38,535 nt of DNA, taken from contig JAUNSO010000027.1 of assembly GCA_030539165.1 (NCBI GenBank), positions 1 through 38,535 of the forward strand, read 5' to 3'. The notes below the pieces were generated by a model. It was not told the origin of the DNA, searched no databases, and worked only from the letters and a program-made list of their open reading frames with translations. The stretch's first letter is position 1. Each line of letters opens with the position of its first letter. Position numbers and translations under genes: made by a program. Below are positions 1 to 7,328 of this stretch, one piece after another. The stretch comes from a bacterium (lineage in GTDB: Bacteria; Bacillota; Clostridia; Lachnospirales; Lachnospiraceae).

Positions 1-70
1 ACTCGTTCATCAAATTATAGATTTCTCTAACGGATACTCTTCCGAGAATCACTCTATTGTATAAAACCAA
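1..70 (-). CDS. Possible 5' end of a gene running off the left edge
   Basis: A short open frame starts at a TTG (70-68), preceded by a GGAAAG ribosome-binding-like sequence, and stays open to the window edge. The 23 readable codons include VILGRVSVREIYNLMNE, which looks protein-like but matches no family I can name. The frame is closed just upstream of the TTG by a TAA. It could equally be a decayed fragment, as its neighbours are frameshifted. Confidence 0.25.
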   Translation of the reverse strand, partial: MVLYNRVILGRVSVREIYNLMNE

Positions 71-111
71 TTATCTTTCCTTTTCTTTATCAATAATAAA
101 GTCTTTTGTAA

Positions 112-291
112 TCAATCCGTTGCACAATAATACCAATTTTCATTGTATTTTTCCTTTAAAATAATATTTTCTTGTGTACAGTAATTCCATTTTTGATCTG
201 TCATATAAAGAAAGCCAGACGAACTTTCTAATAAACCTGAAAAAAAGCAAAAATAAATTCCATTCTCTGAATTTATTTTTACAATATATAC
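112..291 (-). pseudogene. Out-of-frame C-terminal extension of the adjacent lipoprotein
   Basis: Downstream of the lipoprotein stop at 279, another minus-strand frame stays open for 59 codons and ends at TGA (114-112). It reads as convincing protein: VYIVKINSENGIYF, then SGFLYMTDQKWNY, ending NENWYYCATD. It has no plausible start codon or ribosome binding site of its own. Adding one A to the four-A run (complement of 292-295) fuses it in frame to the lipoprotein residues KKEMEK. The simplest reading is that this is the true C-terminus, lost by a single-base deletion. No domain was recognised. Confidence 0.55.
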
Positions 292-1016
292 TTTTCCATT
301 TCTTTCTTCCTGTTTTTAACGTTCTCTTGAATATTTGTCTTGACTGACTGATCAAGCACATAGGGAACTTCATAGGATAGTATGGGATTACGGCCACCAT
401 CATAGCTTCCAAATGAGTATATAAGTCCATCCTCCGTAAACCCTACAAACATTAATGGTATCAGGTACGAACTTGCATAAGCATCAAAGTCAATATCCGA
501 AATGAATTTCTTCTCAACCTTTGGTATTGTAAATTGTCCATTATCCAGTAAATTCTGAATATCTTCTTCATCAATCTCTGTATCCTCAAGATGTATAGTC
601 ATGCCCTCCTGCACATCAAATGTCACACCATAAGATAAGCTCTCTACATCTTGGTGGAAATAGTATGTATTTCCCGCTAAACAGATACTAAATATATCTT
701 CATCTGCATATGTGATTTCATATGTAAATTCTCTTTTATAACAGGTATCGCAATATAACGTTGCTGGGCCATATGCCGCACACAGGCTCGCAAGGATTGC
801 ATTCAGTCTTTGCGTTGCTTCTGCATTTCCATACACCTCTATCTGAGGGTATGTTATTTGAATGCTGCGATACTCATCATTTTTATCAATATAGTGCTCC
901 TGCTGAGGTATGATTTGATAACTTTCCAGAGCTACTTCCTGTTTCAAACCATTCCCACATCCACATAATATGATGCTCCCCACAAACAGGAGAAAGAGCA
1001 TTCTTCTGAATTTCAT
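279..1016 (-). CDS. Predicted lipoprotein, C-terminus probably frameshifted
   Basis: The 245-residue product begins with a basic start (MKFRRM), a hydrophobic stretch and a lipobox LCGC with the acylated cysteine at residue 20, so it should be anchored to the outer face of the cytoplasmic membrane. The mature part contains ITYPQIEVYGNAEATQRLN and, near the end, a YEVPYVLD segment, a layout reminiscent of RsiV/DUF3298-type extracellular domains; this is a weak resemblance. It ends in a short charged tail (KKEMEKYIL) that is abrupt, while the next frame encodes a further 59 protein-like residues, so the gene seems truncated by a one-base slip near 292-295. Its function is unknown. A membrane protein gene lies just upstream on the same strand, 46 bp away. 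Confidence 0.75.
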   Translation of the reverse strand: MKFRRMLFLLFVGSIILCGCGNGLKQEVALESYQIIPQQEHYIDKNDEYRSIQITYPQIEVYGNAEATQRLNAILASLCAAYGPATLYCDTCYKREFTYEITYADEDIFSICLAGNTYYFHQDVESLSYGVTFDVQEGMTIHLEDTEIDEEDIQNLLDNGQFTIPKVEKKFISDIDFDAYASSYLIPLMFVGFTEDGLIYSFGSYDGGRNPILSYEVPYVLDQSVKTNIQENVKNRKKEMEKYIL

Positions 1017-1062
1017 AGACTTATTCCCCTACAATTATCTAATGTTGAAAGATTATATTATT

Positions 1063-1839
1063 TCAAAAAAATTCACTTAACAGTTTAGTATATATTGATT
1101 GAAAAGAAACATTAATCTGATCAAAAACCCATACATACCACTTCTGACCATCAATATCGATTTCTATAACTCTATCTGCTGCTTTTCCGTTGATTTGTAC
1201 TTTGCCTATCTCTTCATCATCCATGATACCGACGAGAGGTGCATATCCGTTAATCTGTATATCTTTCCTCATACCGATCATTGCCTGTACCACTTCTACA
1301 TTCCGATTCAGATTATTCTCCTGCAAGTGTTTAATATATTTTGCATCATCAACGCCCTGCGTTCCCCACATACTGGTACAGGTTTCCTGGTCCAGAGCAT
1401 ACCGGTCACAATACCTGTATGCTCCCTCATCATTCTTGATAAAATACAGAAAAGTAAATGTATTCTTTGTATGGCTCACTTGAACAACATATGGCGGAAT
1501 TTCGACTTCACAAACAATATTCTGAGTACTGTAGCTTTCAATACATGCTTTATTATATGCACTTTCCAAAGACGGCATATCAGTAGGTCTGATGGCTTCC
1601 TGCAGCTGTATGAGGAAAGATAAAAACGTAATTATCATCAAACCAGCGAGCACTGCTGATACTTTATCTATTCTCGGTTTATATGCAATAATCGCAGGTG
1701 TTACAGGTAACTGCATAACCAGTATCAAATCAATATATCTGTTAACATCGCAATACCGATATAGTATATTTCTTGTATGACATACTGTTAAATAGTCAAT
1801 CAATACCCCCAGTAAAACACAAAACAGCATTACACACAT
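1063..1839 (-). CDS. Hypothetical membrane protein with extracytoplasmic domain, N-terminus frameshifted
   Basis: The frame encodes 258 residues. The first 80 hold about three hydrophobic segments (residues 2-18, 36-52, 61-78), followed by about 175 mostly soluble residues containing CEVEIPPYVVQVSHTKNTF and QKWYVWVFDQINVSF. No family was recognised. The apparent start (ATG at 1839, MCVMLFCVLL) lies inside a transmembrane segment and lacks a good ribosome binding site. The frame stays open upstream as PILLELGRECTLRTRYTYTV, which joins the small ORF at 1887-1991 if one T is restored to the seven-T run (complement of 1901-1907). The true gene therefore probably spans 1063-1991. It may pair with the lipoprotein downstream. 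Confidence 0.65.
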   Translation of the reverse strand: MCVMLFCVLLGVLIDYLTVCHTRNILYRYCDVNRYIDLILVMQLPVTPAIIAYKPRIDKVSAVLAGLMIITFLSFLIQLQEAIRPTDMPSLESAYNKACIESYSTQNIVCEVEIPPYVVQVSHTKNTFTFLYFIKNDEGAYRYCDRYALDQETCTSMWGTQGVDDAKYIKHLQENNLNRNVEVVQAMIGMRKDIQINGYAPLVGIMDDEEIGKVQINGKAADRVIEIDIDGQKWYVWVFDQINVSFQSIYTKLLSEFF

Positions 1840-1886
1840 AACAGTATATGTATATCTTGTCCTAAGTGTACATTCACGCCCTAGTT

Positions 1887-1991
1887 CTAAAAGAATTGGG
1901 AAAAAAATATCAAAATCAAAGATAATCTAAAATAATTTTTTATTTTTCTATAGTCAGAATTTTTTTTAACATTATTAATACTATTCTTCAT
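1887..1991 (-). pseudogene. Severed N-terminus of the 1063-1839 membrane protein
   Basis: A 34-codon ORF begins at ATG 1991 with GAGG exactly 8 nt upstream, the best initiation signal in the area. It encodes MKNSINNVKKNSDYRK, then a hydrophobic run LSLILIFF, and stops at TAG (1889-1887). Immediately before the stop lies a run of seven T on the coding strand; one extra T would shift reading into the 1063-1839 frame and give a continuous first transmembrane helix (ILIFFFPILLELG). It is too short to be a convincing gene alone. Whether the slip is biological or a sequencing error cannot be decided here. Confidence 0.55.
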
Positions 1992-2077
1992 CTCAATTTC
2001 CTCACTCAACAGGACACTCTTTTATCCTAACAATTTGCATGATACCGGACAACCCATGTGGCAAAAATAGCAAAAAA

Positions 2078-2124
2078 AGAGGCCAAAATAACAATCTCTG
2101 TATTGGATTGTCATCTTGACCTCT
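2078..2124 (-). terminator. Hairpin with U-tract, probable rho-independent terminator
   Basis: Arms 2078-2096 and 2106-2124 pair over 19 bp with three mismatches or wobbles around a 9-nt loop. Read on the minus strand, the right-hand arm is followed by TTTTTTT, as expected for a terminator. It lies 13 bp beyond the HipA remnant stop at 2138 and would end transcripts from the condensation-fold gene and toxin-antitoxin remnant. Confidence 0.6.
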
Positions 2125-2137
2125 ATTTTCTTTGCAA

Positions 2138-2257
2138 TTACTTTTTGTTCTGCTTTATGAACGTACAGTGCCTATGATAAACAAAAAAGCCTAATAATGT
2201 GGGTTCCTCGAAACTAAAGTCATCATAGACAAATATTGTTCTCTGATTCTCTGCCAC
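2138..2257 (-). pseudogene. Remnant of a HipA-type toxin N-terminus
   Basis: A 39-codon frame starts at GTG 2257, overlapping the TAG of the preceding HTH fragment (TAGTG). It reads VAENQR followed by TIFVYDDFSFEEPTLLG, which resembles the start of HipA-family serine/threonine kinase toxins encoded next to XRE regulators. After that the sequence becomes unlike HipA and stops at TAA (2140-2138). HipA proteins are normally about 400 residues or more, so only the first 20-25 residues survive. No kinase motif remains and the fragment cannot be an active toxin. The family assignment is from pattern memory only. Confidence 0.5.
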
Positions 2258-2388
2258 TAAATTCCGGCTCGCTCTGCAACAAGTTCTGCGGTAAGATTGC
2301 GTCTGAGCCTGGCAAGTTTAATCTGCTCCCCCATGGTTTTCAATATCTCTTCTGTTGCCGGCAGGATATTATAAGCTGCTTTCTTCAT
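2257..2388 (-). pseudogene. Truncated XRE-family HTH (HipB-like antitoxin) gene
   Basis: A 43-codon ORF starts at ATG 2388 with AAGGA about 6 nt upstream. It encodes MKKAAYNILPATEEILK, then MGEQIKLARLRRNLTAELVAERAGI, which is the N-terminal half of an XRE/Cro helix-turn-helix domain (helices 1 and 2 of the DNA-binding fold). A TAG stop follows where the recognition helix should begin; family members are usually about 90-110 residues. The start overlaps the restored stop of the upstream acyltransferase as ATGA, and its own stop overlaps the HipA remnant start. Regulator followed by HipA is the normal order for this toxin-antitoxin type. An internal deletion probably removed the rest. Confidence 0.6.
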
Positions 2389-2459
2389 GATTTTTCCTTT
2401 TCTAGGGCAAAAATCGGTTCTATTTCTTTCTGCAAACCGCCGAGCATTTCTTCATCCGC
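2385..2459 (-). pseudogene. Out-of-frame C-terminal tail of the condensation-fold gene
   Basis: In the frame shifted by one base relative to the annotated gene, 24 codons read ADEEMLGGLQ, then KEIEPIFALEKEKS, and end at TGA (2387-2385). This acidic amphipathic sequence is a far more natural end than the basic, cysteine-containing in-frame tail MKKCSAVCRKK. The switch point is a GGG run (2459-2461); restoring one G gives VSVNG-ADEEML. The restored stop overlaps the next start as ATGA, a typical translational coupling. Confidence 0.6.
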
Positions 2460-3634
2460 CCATTCACGGACACTACACCGGTGATCTTGCGGTTCGCAGG
2501 AGATACGGGTGGGATGAACATGGCTTCGAGCATATTGGAATTCTGTATATTGCCTAGATTGGTCACACTGTAACCGTCTCTCTTTTCATAGCCGAACATA
2601 GCAGAGCCTACAAATTTTCCTGCTTTGCTTTCATAATTTCCGAGTGTGGCAATCGGTACTGCATCGATCAGCTCCGGAATCATACGCAGATAACATGCCA
2701 GTATCAGCATCAGCTTCTGCGGCTTTGCACGATACGCTTTGATCTGTGCCGCCACATCCTTTGCCTTGGTCATAACATCATCTGTCTTTGCTTTGCTGAC
2801 AATGCCCATCGCTGTTGCATAATTGCCCAGTGCACCCTTCTGGTAGCATGCAAGCTCTGACCGGATATCTGCCGCTATGACAACCTTAGTGCACTTTTCT
2901 TCGCTCATCATCTGAGCTACCAGATAATCATTCAGTGTCACCGAAGCCTTATGACAGGCATCCAGCATTTCCTGAACCTTCTCGGCTTCTACTGTCTCCT
3001 CGGCAAATTCAGTCGGATTCTCACGGATAAACTGCTGCTCAAAATCCAGATACTCTGCATAGCTCACTGCATGATTTTCTTTGTTCCAGTTCTTATTTGC
3101 ACTGTTTATAATCATCTTGCTGACAAATGGCAAATCACTGCCCTGCGGGAACTCCTTGATTGAAGTAATCAGCTGCTCCTCGGCATACTGCGGCTTCTTC
3201 CCCTCCGCATAACAATCTGCGAATTCACATGCCATTCCCAGAATGCCTCTGCCGTCACCCAGTAAATGATGTGCCACGAAGATGACATCAAAAGCCTCTG
3301 CCGCCGGATACACAATCACGCGAAGTAAACCCTCATGAAATGCATCCCATCCGTCTGCATTCAATGCCTGATAGTCTGACATCCATGCCTGCACATTTTC
3401 CTTCTGAATGATAACCGGCGCAATATCCTCCCGGACATCATAATAATATTTACCGCTCTCATCTTCTTTTGCAATCACACTTCTTAAAAATGGATGTGCC
3501 TCCCTAAGTGCCTGCATTGCCTCCTGAAATCGCTTCTCATCATAATCTGCTTTAAGCTTAACCTGAATTCCAAACTGCATATTCGGACACATCAGGTGTG
3601 CCCGCTCTGTTAATAAGTATTGTCTTGTCTGCAT
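2420..3634 (-). CDS. Stand-alone condensation-fold acyltransferase, C-terminus frameshifted
   Basis: The 404-residue product belongs to the chloramphenicol acetyltransferase/NRPS condensation superfamily. The catalytic HHxxxDG motif appears as HHLLGDG near residue 120, and the second half carries segments typical of the fold (VVIAADIRSEL, LGNYATAMGI, GYSVTNLGNI). Enzymes of this kind transfer an acyl group from a thioester to an alcohol or amine; the substrate is unknown. No carrier protein or adenylation domain lies nearby. The start is firm: AAGGAGGG sits 9 nt before ATG 3634. The last 11 residues are probably wrong because of a one-base slip at 2459-2461. A distant relative is encoded at 17768-19075. 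Confidence 0.8.
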   Translation of the reverse strand: MQTRQYLLTERAHLMCPNMQFGIQVKLKADYDEKRFQEAMQALREAHPFLRSVIAKEDESGKYYYDVREDIAPVIIQKENVQAWMSDYQALNADGWDAFHEGLLRVIVYPAAEAFDVIFVAHHLLGDGRGILGMACEFADCYAEGKKPQYAEEQLITSIKEFPQGSDLPFVSKMIINSANKNWNKENHAVSYAEYLDFEQQFIRENPTEFAEETVEAEKVQEMLDACHKASVTLNDYLVAQMMSEEKCTKVVIAADIRSELACYQKGALGNYATAMGIVSKAKTDDVMTKAKDVAAQIKAYRAKPQKLMLILACYLRMIPELIDAVPIATLGNYESKAGKFVGSAMFGYEKRDGYSVTNLGNIQNSNMLEAMFIPPVSPANRKITGVVSVNGRMKKCSAVCRKK

Positions 3635-3708
3635 TGTATATCACCCTCCTTATCTATAACCATAAATGAACTTATTTATAAAGTGCTCGGCTGTAAAACA
3701 GTATCAAG

Positions 3709-3953
3709 TCCAAATTTGTTTGTTAATTACCTTCAAGTAGTCTTGGACATGAAGCCGCTTTCATGAAATTGTTGCATTTTTGGACATGAAGCAACTCAAA
3801 TAACAATTAAAAATCCAAAATAGCTTTCAATGAAGTTTCATAACAAACAAATTGGATGTCATACATGGTGAAATGAAGCACTCAATCCAAGAAAAGAGGC
3901 AAAACTATCTTATTTTGGATTCAGATATTCATCAGAGCCATTATGACATCCAA
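3709..3953. repeat. Interlocking inverted and direct repeats in intergenic DNA
   Basis: The 603 bp between 3634 and 4238 contain no supportable gene. Here TCCAAATTTGTTTGTTA (3709-3725) pairs with TAACAAACAAATTGGA (3841-3856), one base missing. TTGGATGTCATA (3852-3863) is the perfect reverse complement of TATGACATCCAA (3942-3953). TTGGACATGAAGC occurs twice as a direct repeat (3743-3755 and 3780-3792). The DNA is AT-rich. It could form a large cruciform or structured RNA, or be the relic of a small mobile repeat. Confidence 0.6.
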
Positions 3954-4026
3954 TTGAAGCATCATGATTGGATTATGTAAACCATTTTGGATTTCCATCT
4001 ATATTTCTGGCTTTCTCTTGTCCAAA

Positions 4027-4190
4027 CCAGCCTCTCTACGCCTCAAAAAGCTTGCTTAGTCTGCTTCTCTGCCTCAAAAAGCCATGTTTGCTTAGTCTGC
4101 CTCTCTACTCCCAGAGAACCTACTTGCTTGCTCTGCCTCCCTGCTTCCAAAAAAGCTTGTTTGCTTAGTCTGCCTCTCTACGCCGACATG
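4027..4190. repeat. Degenerate tandem repeat, about 4.5 copies of a 31-38 bp unit
   Basis: The core TTGCTTAGTCTGCCTCTCT recurs with small changes in units at about 4050-4080, 4081-4118, 4119-4154 and 4155-4190, plus a partial copy at 4027-4049. Most units end in CAAAAA or CCAAAAAA. The array begins only about 48 bp downstream of the ABC-F stop codon and has a pyrimidine-rich plus strand unlike its neighbours. A TTG-started frame on the plus strand (from 3987) reads through it as a cysteine-rich repeat, but there is no ribosome binding site. Confidence 0.65.
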
Positions 4191-4237
4191 ATAGGCTTGC
4201 CTGACGCGCTCTTGCTGAACCAGCTTGCTGTCTCCAG

Positions 4238-5791
4238 CTACGTCAACAGGCTCCAGTCTGCGCAGTCCCACACCTTGTCCACCAGACCATGATAGAACTC
4301 AGGCTCATGGCAGATAAGCAGAATGCTTCCTTTATACTCAATCAATGCCCGTTTCAATTCTTCCTTCGCATCAACATCCAGATGGTTTGTCGGCTCATCG
4401 AGTAACAGAATGTTTGTCTGGCGGTTGATTAGTTTACATAATCTAACCTTTGCTTGCTCGCCGCCGCTTAACACACGCACCTGACTTTCGATATGCTGTG
4501 TCGTCAGACCGCATTTTGCAAGTGCGGAGCGCACCTCATACTGAGAGTAGGACGGAAATTCACTCCAGATTTCCTCTATACATGTCCGTTTATTCTCTTC
4601 CTTGATTTCCTGCTCGAAATATCCGATTTCCAGATAATCACCGAGCGTCACCTTTCCTCCAAGTGCCTTTGTCAATCCAAGAATCGAACGAAGCAACGTC
4701 GTCTTGCCGATTCCATTTGCTCCGACCATTGCGATCTTCTCTCCACGCTCCATAGCGAGAGTCAGAGGCTTGGACAACGGCTTATCATAACCGATCACAA
4801 GATCCCTTGTCTCGAAGATATAACGTCCCGGCGTTCTTGCCGTCTGAAAATGAAATTCCGGCTTTGGCTTCTCTCTTGCAAGCTCGATCACATCCATCTT
4901 GTCCAGCTTCTTCTGTCTGGACATCGCCATGTTTCTCGTAGCCACGCGTGCTTTATTTCTGGCTACAAAGTCCTCTAACTCTGCAATCTCCTGCTGTTGT
5001 TTCTTGTAGGCAGCCTCCAGCTGGGACTTCTTCACCTCATGTACTTCCAAAAACTTGTCATAATCACCGACATAGCGCTCCAATTTTTGATTTTCCATAT
5101 GATAGATCAGATTGATGACGCTGTTCAGGAACGGAATATCGTGCGATATCAGGATAAATGCATTCTCATAGTCCTGCAGATACCGTTTCAGCCATTCGAT
5201 ATGCTCCTCGTCCAGATAGTTGGTCGGCTCATCTAGCAGTAGAATATCCGGCTTTTCCAGCAGCAGCTTTGCCAGTAATACCTTTGTTCTCTGCCCACCT
5301 GAAAGCTCCGATACATCTGAGTCCAGGCCAATCGCACTCAGTCCCAGTGCTTTGCCGACTTCCTCCACCTTTGCATCAATCATATAGAAGTCGTGATTTG
5401 TTAAAAGATCCTGCAGGCTTCCTGCTTCATCGAGCAGTCCCCCGATCTGGTCCTCCGGCACATCTGCCATGGAACCATAGATATCATTGATCTGCTGTTC
5501 CCATTCATAAAGAAAAGCAAATGCACTTTTCAGGACATCTCTGATCGTCATGCCCTTTTCCAGTACACTATGCTGATCCAGATAGCCTGCACGTACACGC
5601 TTCGCCCACTCCACCTTGCCTTCGTCCGGCTGCAGCTTGCCCGTGATGATGTCCATGAAGGTAGACTTACCCTCACCATTTGCCCCAATGAGTCCGATGT
5701 GCTCACCTGCCAGCAGCCTGAATGACACATCCTGAAAGATCGCTCTGTCTCCAAATCCATGACTCAAATGTTCTACATTTAAAATACTCAT
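4238..5791 (-). CDS. ABC-F family ATPase (YkpA/EttA-like, ribosome-associated)
   Basis: The 517-residue protein has two ABC ATPase domains and no membrane segment, which defines the ABC-F class that acts on the ribosome. The first domain has Walker A GANGEGKST (near residue 37), signature LSGGQ and Walker B ILLLDEPTNYLD. The second has GANGIGKTT, signature LSGGEQ and ILLLDEPTNHLD. The charged linker between them (KKQQQEIAELEDFVARNKAR) matches the P-site tRNA interaction motif region. Length is normal and the WDCADW ending is typical of the YkpA/YbiT group. It lies 11 bp behind the amino-acid transporter ATPase and is probably co-transcribed. AAGGA precedes ATG 5791. A resistance role (ARE subgroup) is possible but nothing specific supports it. 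Confidence 0.9.
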   Translation of the reverse strand: MSILNVEHLSHGFGDRAIFQDVSFRLLAGEHIGLIGANGEGKSTFMDIITGKLQPDEGKVEWAKRVRAGYLDQHSVLEKGMTIRDVLKSAFAFLYEWEQQINDIYGSMADVPEDQIGGLLDEAGSLQDLLTNHDFYMIDAKVEEVGKALGLSAIGLDSDVSELSGGQRTKVLLAKLLLEKPDILLLDEPTNYLDEEHIEWLKRYLQDYENAFILISHDIPFLNSVINLIYHMENQKLERYVGDYDKFLEVHEVKKSQLEAAYKKQQQEIAELEDFVARNKARVATRNMAMSRQKKLDKMDVIELAREKPKPEFHFQTARTPGRYIFETRDLVIGYDKPLSKPLTLAMERGEKIAMVGANGIGKTTLLRSILGLTKALGGKVTLGDYLEIGYFEQEIKEENKRTCIEEIWSEFPSYSQYEVRSALAKCGLTTQHIESQVRVLSGGEQAKVRLCKLINRQTNILLLDEPTNHLDVDAKEELKRALIEYKGSILLICHEPEFYHGLVDKVWDCADWSLLT

Positions 5792-5802
5792 CTATTATAT
5801 CC

Positions 5803-6543
5803 TTACAATACCTTATTCAAAAAATCTATCGTTCTCTGTTCCTTCGGGTGAGAGAAGATTTCCTCCGGCGTTCCTTCCTCCACGATGTAGCCGTCATCCA
5901 TAAAGATCACACGGTTGCACACCTCTCTGGCAAATCCCATCTCATGGGTCACGACGATCATGGTCATACCGTCCTTTGCAAGCTGCTTCATGACCTCCAG
6001 CACCTCGCCGACCATTTCCGGGTCGAGTGCTGATGTCGGCTCATCAAACAGCATGATGTCCGGATTCATTGCAAGACTTCTTGCGATAGCCACTCTCTGC
6101 TTCTGTCCACCGGATAGCTGTGACGGATAAGCAGCTGCCTTCTCCTCGAGTCCTACCTTCTTCAGCAGCTCCATACCTCGTTCATTGGCTTCCTGTTTAT
6201 TTAACTTGCCAAGCTGTATCGGTGCGAGCGTGATATTCTGCAGTACCGTCAGATGTGGAAACAGATTAAAATGCTGGAACACCATCCCGACATTCTCTCG
6301 CAGCTTATTGATATTCGTAGACTTCGCCAGTACATCCACACCATCTAACAGGATGGTTCCTGCGGTGGCTCTTTCCAGTCTGTTCAGACAGCGCAGAAAG
6401 GTACTCTTACCGGAACCTGACGGTCCGATCAGGCTCAACACCTCACCATCTGCGACCTCTACATCCATGCCCTTTAGCACTTCCAGATCCCCGAAGGTCT
6501 TTCTGAGACCCTTGACACTGATCTTACTCTTCTTATCTTCCAT
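5803..6543 (-). CDS. Polar amino-acid ABC transporter, ATP-binding subunit (GlnQ-type)
   Basis: This is a single ABC ATPase domain of about 246 residues with Walker [11 protein letters not shown]-loop region [15 protein letters not shown], signature [15 protein letters not shown], Walker [13 protein letters not shown] and the switch histidine in VVTHEMGFA. These are hallmarks of the GlnQ/HisP/ArtP family energising uptake of glutamine, arginine, histidine or similar amino acids. I place the start at ATG 6543 (MEDKKSK), preceded by GAGAGGAGG; an upstream in-frame start at 6573 would add ten residues and bury the site. The start overlaps the end of the permease gene by 11 nt, implying translational coupling. 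The substrate is not determinable from sequence. Confidence 0.93.
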   Translation of the reverse strand: MEDKKSKISVKGLRKTFGDLEVLKGMDVEVADGEVLSLIGPSGSGKSTFLRCLNRLERATAGTILLDGVDVLAKSTNINKLRENVGMVFQHFNLFPHLTVLQNITLAPIQLGKLNKQEANERGMELLKKVGLEEKAAAYPSQLSGGQKQRVAIARSLAMNPDIMLFDEPTSALDPEMVGEVLEVMKQLAKDGMTMIVVTHEMGFAREVCNRVIFMDDGYIVEEGTPEEIFSHPKEQRTIDFLNKVL

Positions 6544-7189
6544 AGGACATCCTCCTCTCCAGAACCTTTGCAATCTTAGAAAGGACAGTGACTACAACCA
6601 GATAGTACACTGCTACGATCGTCCACATTCTCATGGCTTCCATATTATTGGCTATGATAATCTTGCCGTTCATCGTCAGCTCTCTGATACCGATGACAGA
6701 CAGAATAGAAGTATCTTTCAGGGAAATGATAAACTGGTTAATGATAGACGGCATCATCATACGAAGTGCCTGCGGCAGGATAACCTTTAACATAGCCTGC
6801 GGATAAGTCAGTCCCAGACTTCTGGCTGCCTCCATCTGCCCCTTGTCGACTGCCTCAATACCGCCTCTGACAATCTCCGTCATATAAGCACCAGCATTGA
6901 TGCTGAGTGTGATTACACCTGCAGTCATCGCCGGGATGCGTAATGACAATGCCTGACTGATACCAAAATAAATCAGGAAAGCCTGTACCAGTAAAGGCGT
7001 TCCTCTGATGATATCGACATAAACTCTTGTAATTCCCTTGAGCACTTTATTACTGGAAACGCTGAACAGACCAAAGATAATACCAATCACAGATGCGATG
7101 AGTAATGACAAAGCCGTTAGTTCTAACGTGAAGAGCAAAGCACTCATAAAGGAGGGAAAATACTGAATAAATAATTCAATAATCTTCAT
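6533..7189 (-). CDS. Polar amino-acid ABC transporter, permease subunit (HisM/GlnP-type)
   Basis: The 218-residue integral membrane protein carries about five transmembrane helices and the coupling (EAA) loop [25 protein letters not shown], which docks on the ATPase. The [15 protein letters not shown] segment is diagnostic of the His/Glu/Gln/Arg permease family. The length is normal. A single permease gene is present, so a homodimer in the membrane is likely. It follows the binding-protein gene after a 139-bp gap that contains a hairpin, and overlaps the ATPase gene. Confidence 0.92.
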   Translation of the reverse strand: MKIIELFIQYFPSFMSALLFTLELTALSLLIASVIGIIFGLFSVSSNKVLKGITRVYVDIIRGTPLLVQAFLIYFGISQALSLRIPAMTAGVITLSINAGAYMTEIVRGGIEAVDKGQMEAARSLGLTYPQAMLKVILPQALRMMMPSIINQFIISLKDTSILSVIGIRELTMNGKIIIANNMEAMRMWTIVAVYYLVVVTVLSKIAKVLERRMSYGR

Positions 7190-7233
7190 AATGTACCTCG
7201 TTTCTGAGTATAATCACTGATCATACAAAATCA

Positions 7234-7262
7234 GGGCAGCACTTACGATTCCAGTGCTACCC
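7234..7262 (-). terminator. Intercistronic hairpin between binding protein and permease genes
   Basis: Ten-base arms 7234-7243 and 7253-7262 pair with one G-U around a 9-nt loop. On the minus strand the stem is followed by TGATTTTG, a weak U-tract. A partial terminator or 3'-end stabiliser here would make more binding protein than permease, a common arrangement in such operons. Confidence 0.5.
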
Positions 7263-7328
7263 TAATATTTTACTTCATATGCCTTTGTAAATCAAGAAAT
7301 ACTTGATTGGACTGCTTACCTTGACTGC

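Noticed and set aside
140..430. 96-codon minus-strand ORF over the lipoprotein 3' end
   Set aside because: It overlaps the lipoprotein in another frame, lacks a ribosome binding site and has unnatural composition; the frame ending at 112 is much more protein-like.
1099..1623. 174-codon plus-strand ORF
   Set aside because: It is the antisense shadow of the membrane protein at 1063-1839, without a start signal.
4027..4190. CRISPR array
   Set aside because: The units are contiguous and degenerate with no constant repeat and unique spacers, and no cas genes are nearby.
3987..4292. Plus-strand TTG-started ORF reading through the tandem repeats as a cysteine-rich repeat protein
   Set aside because: No ribosome binding site, it runs antisense into the ABC-F gene, and its regularity comes from the DNA repeats.
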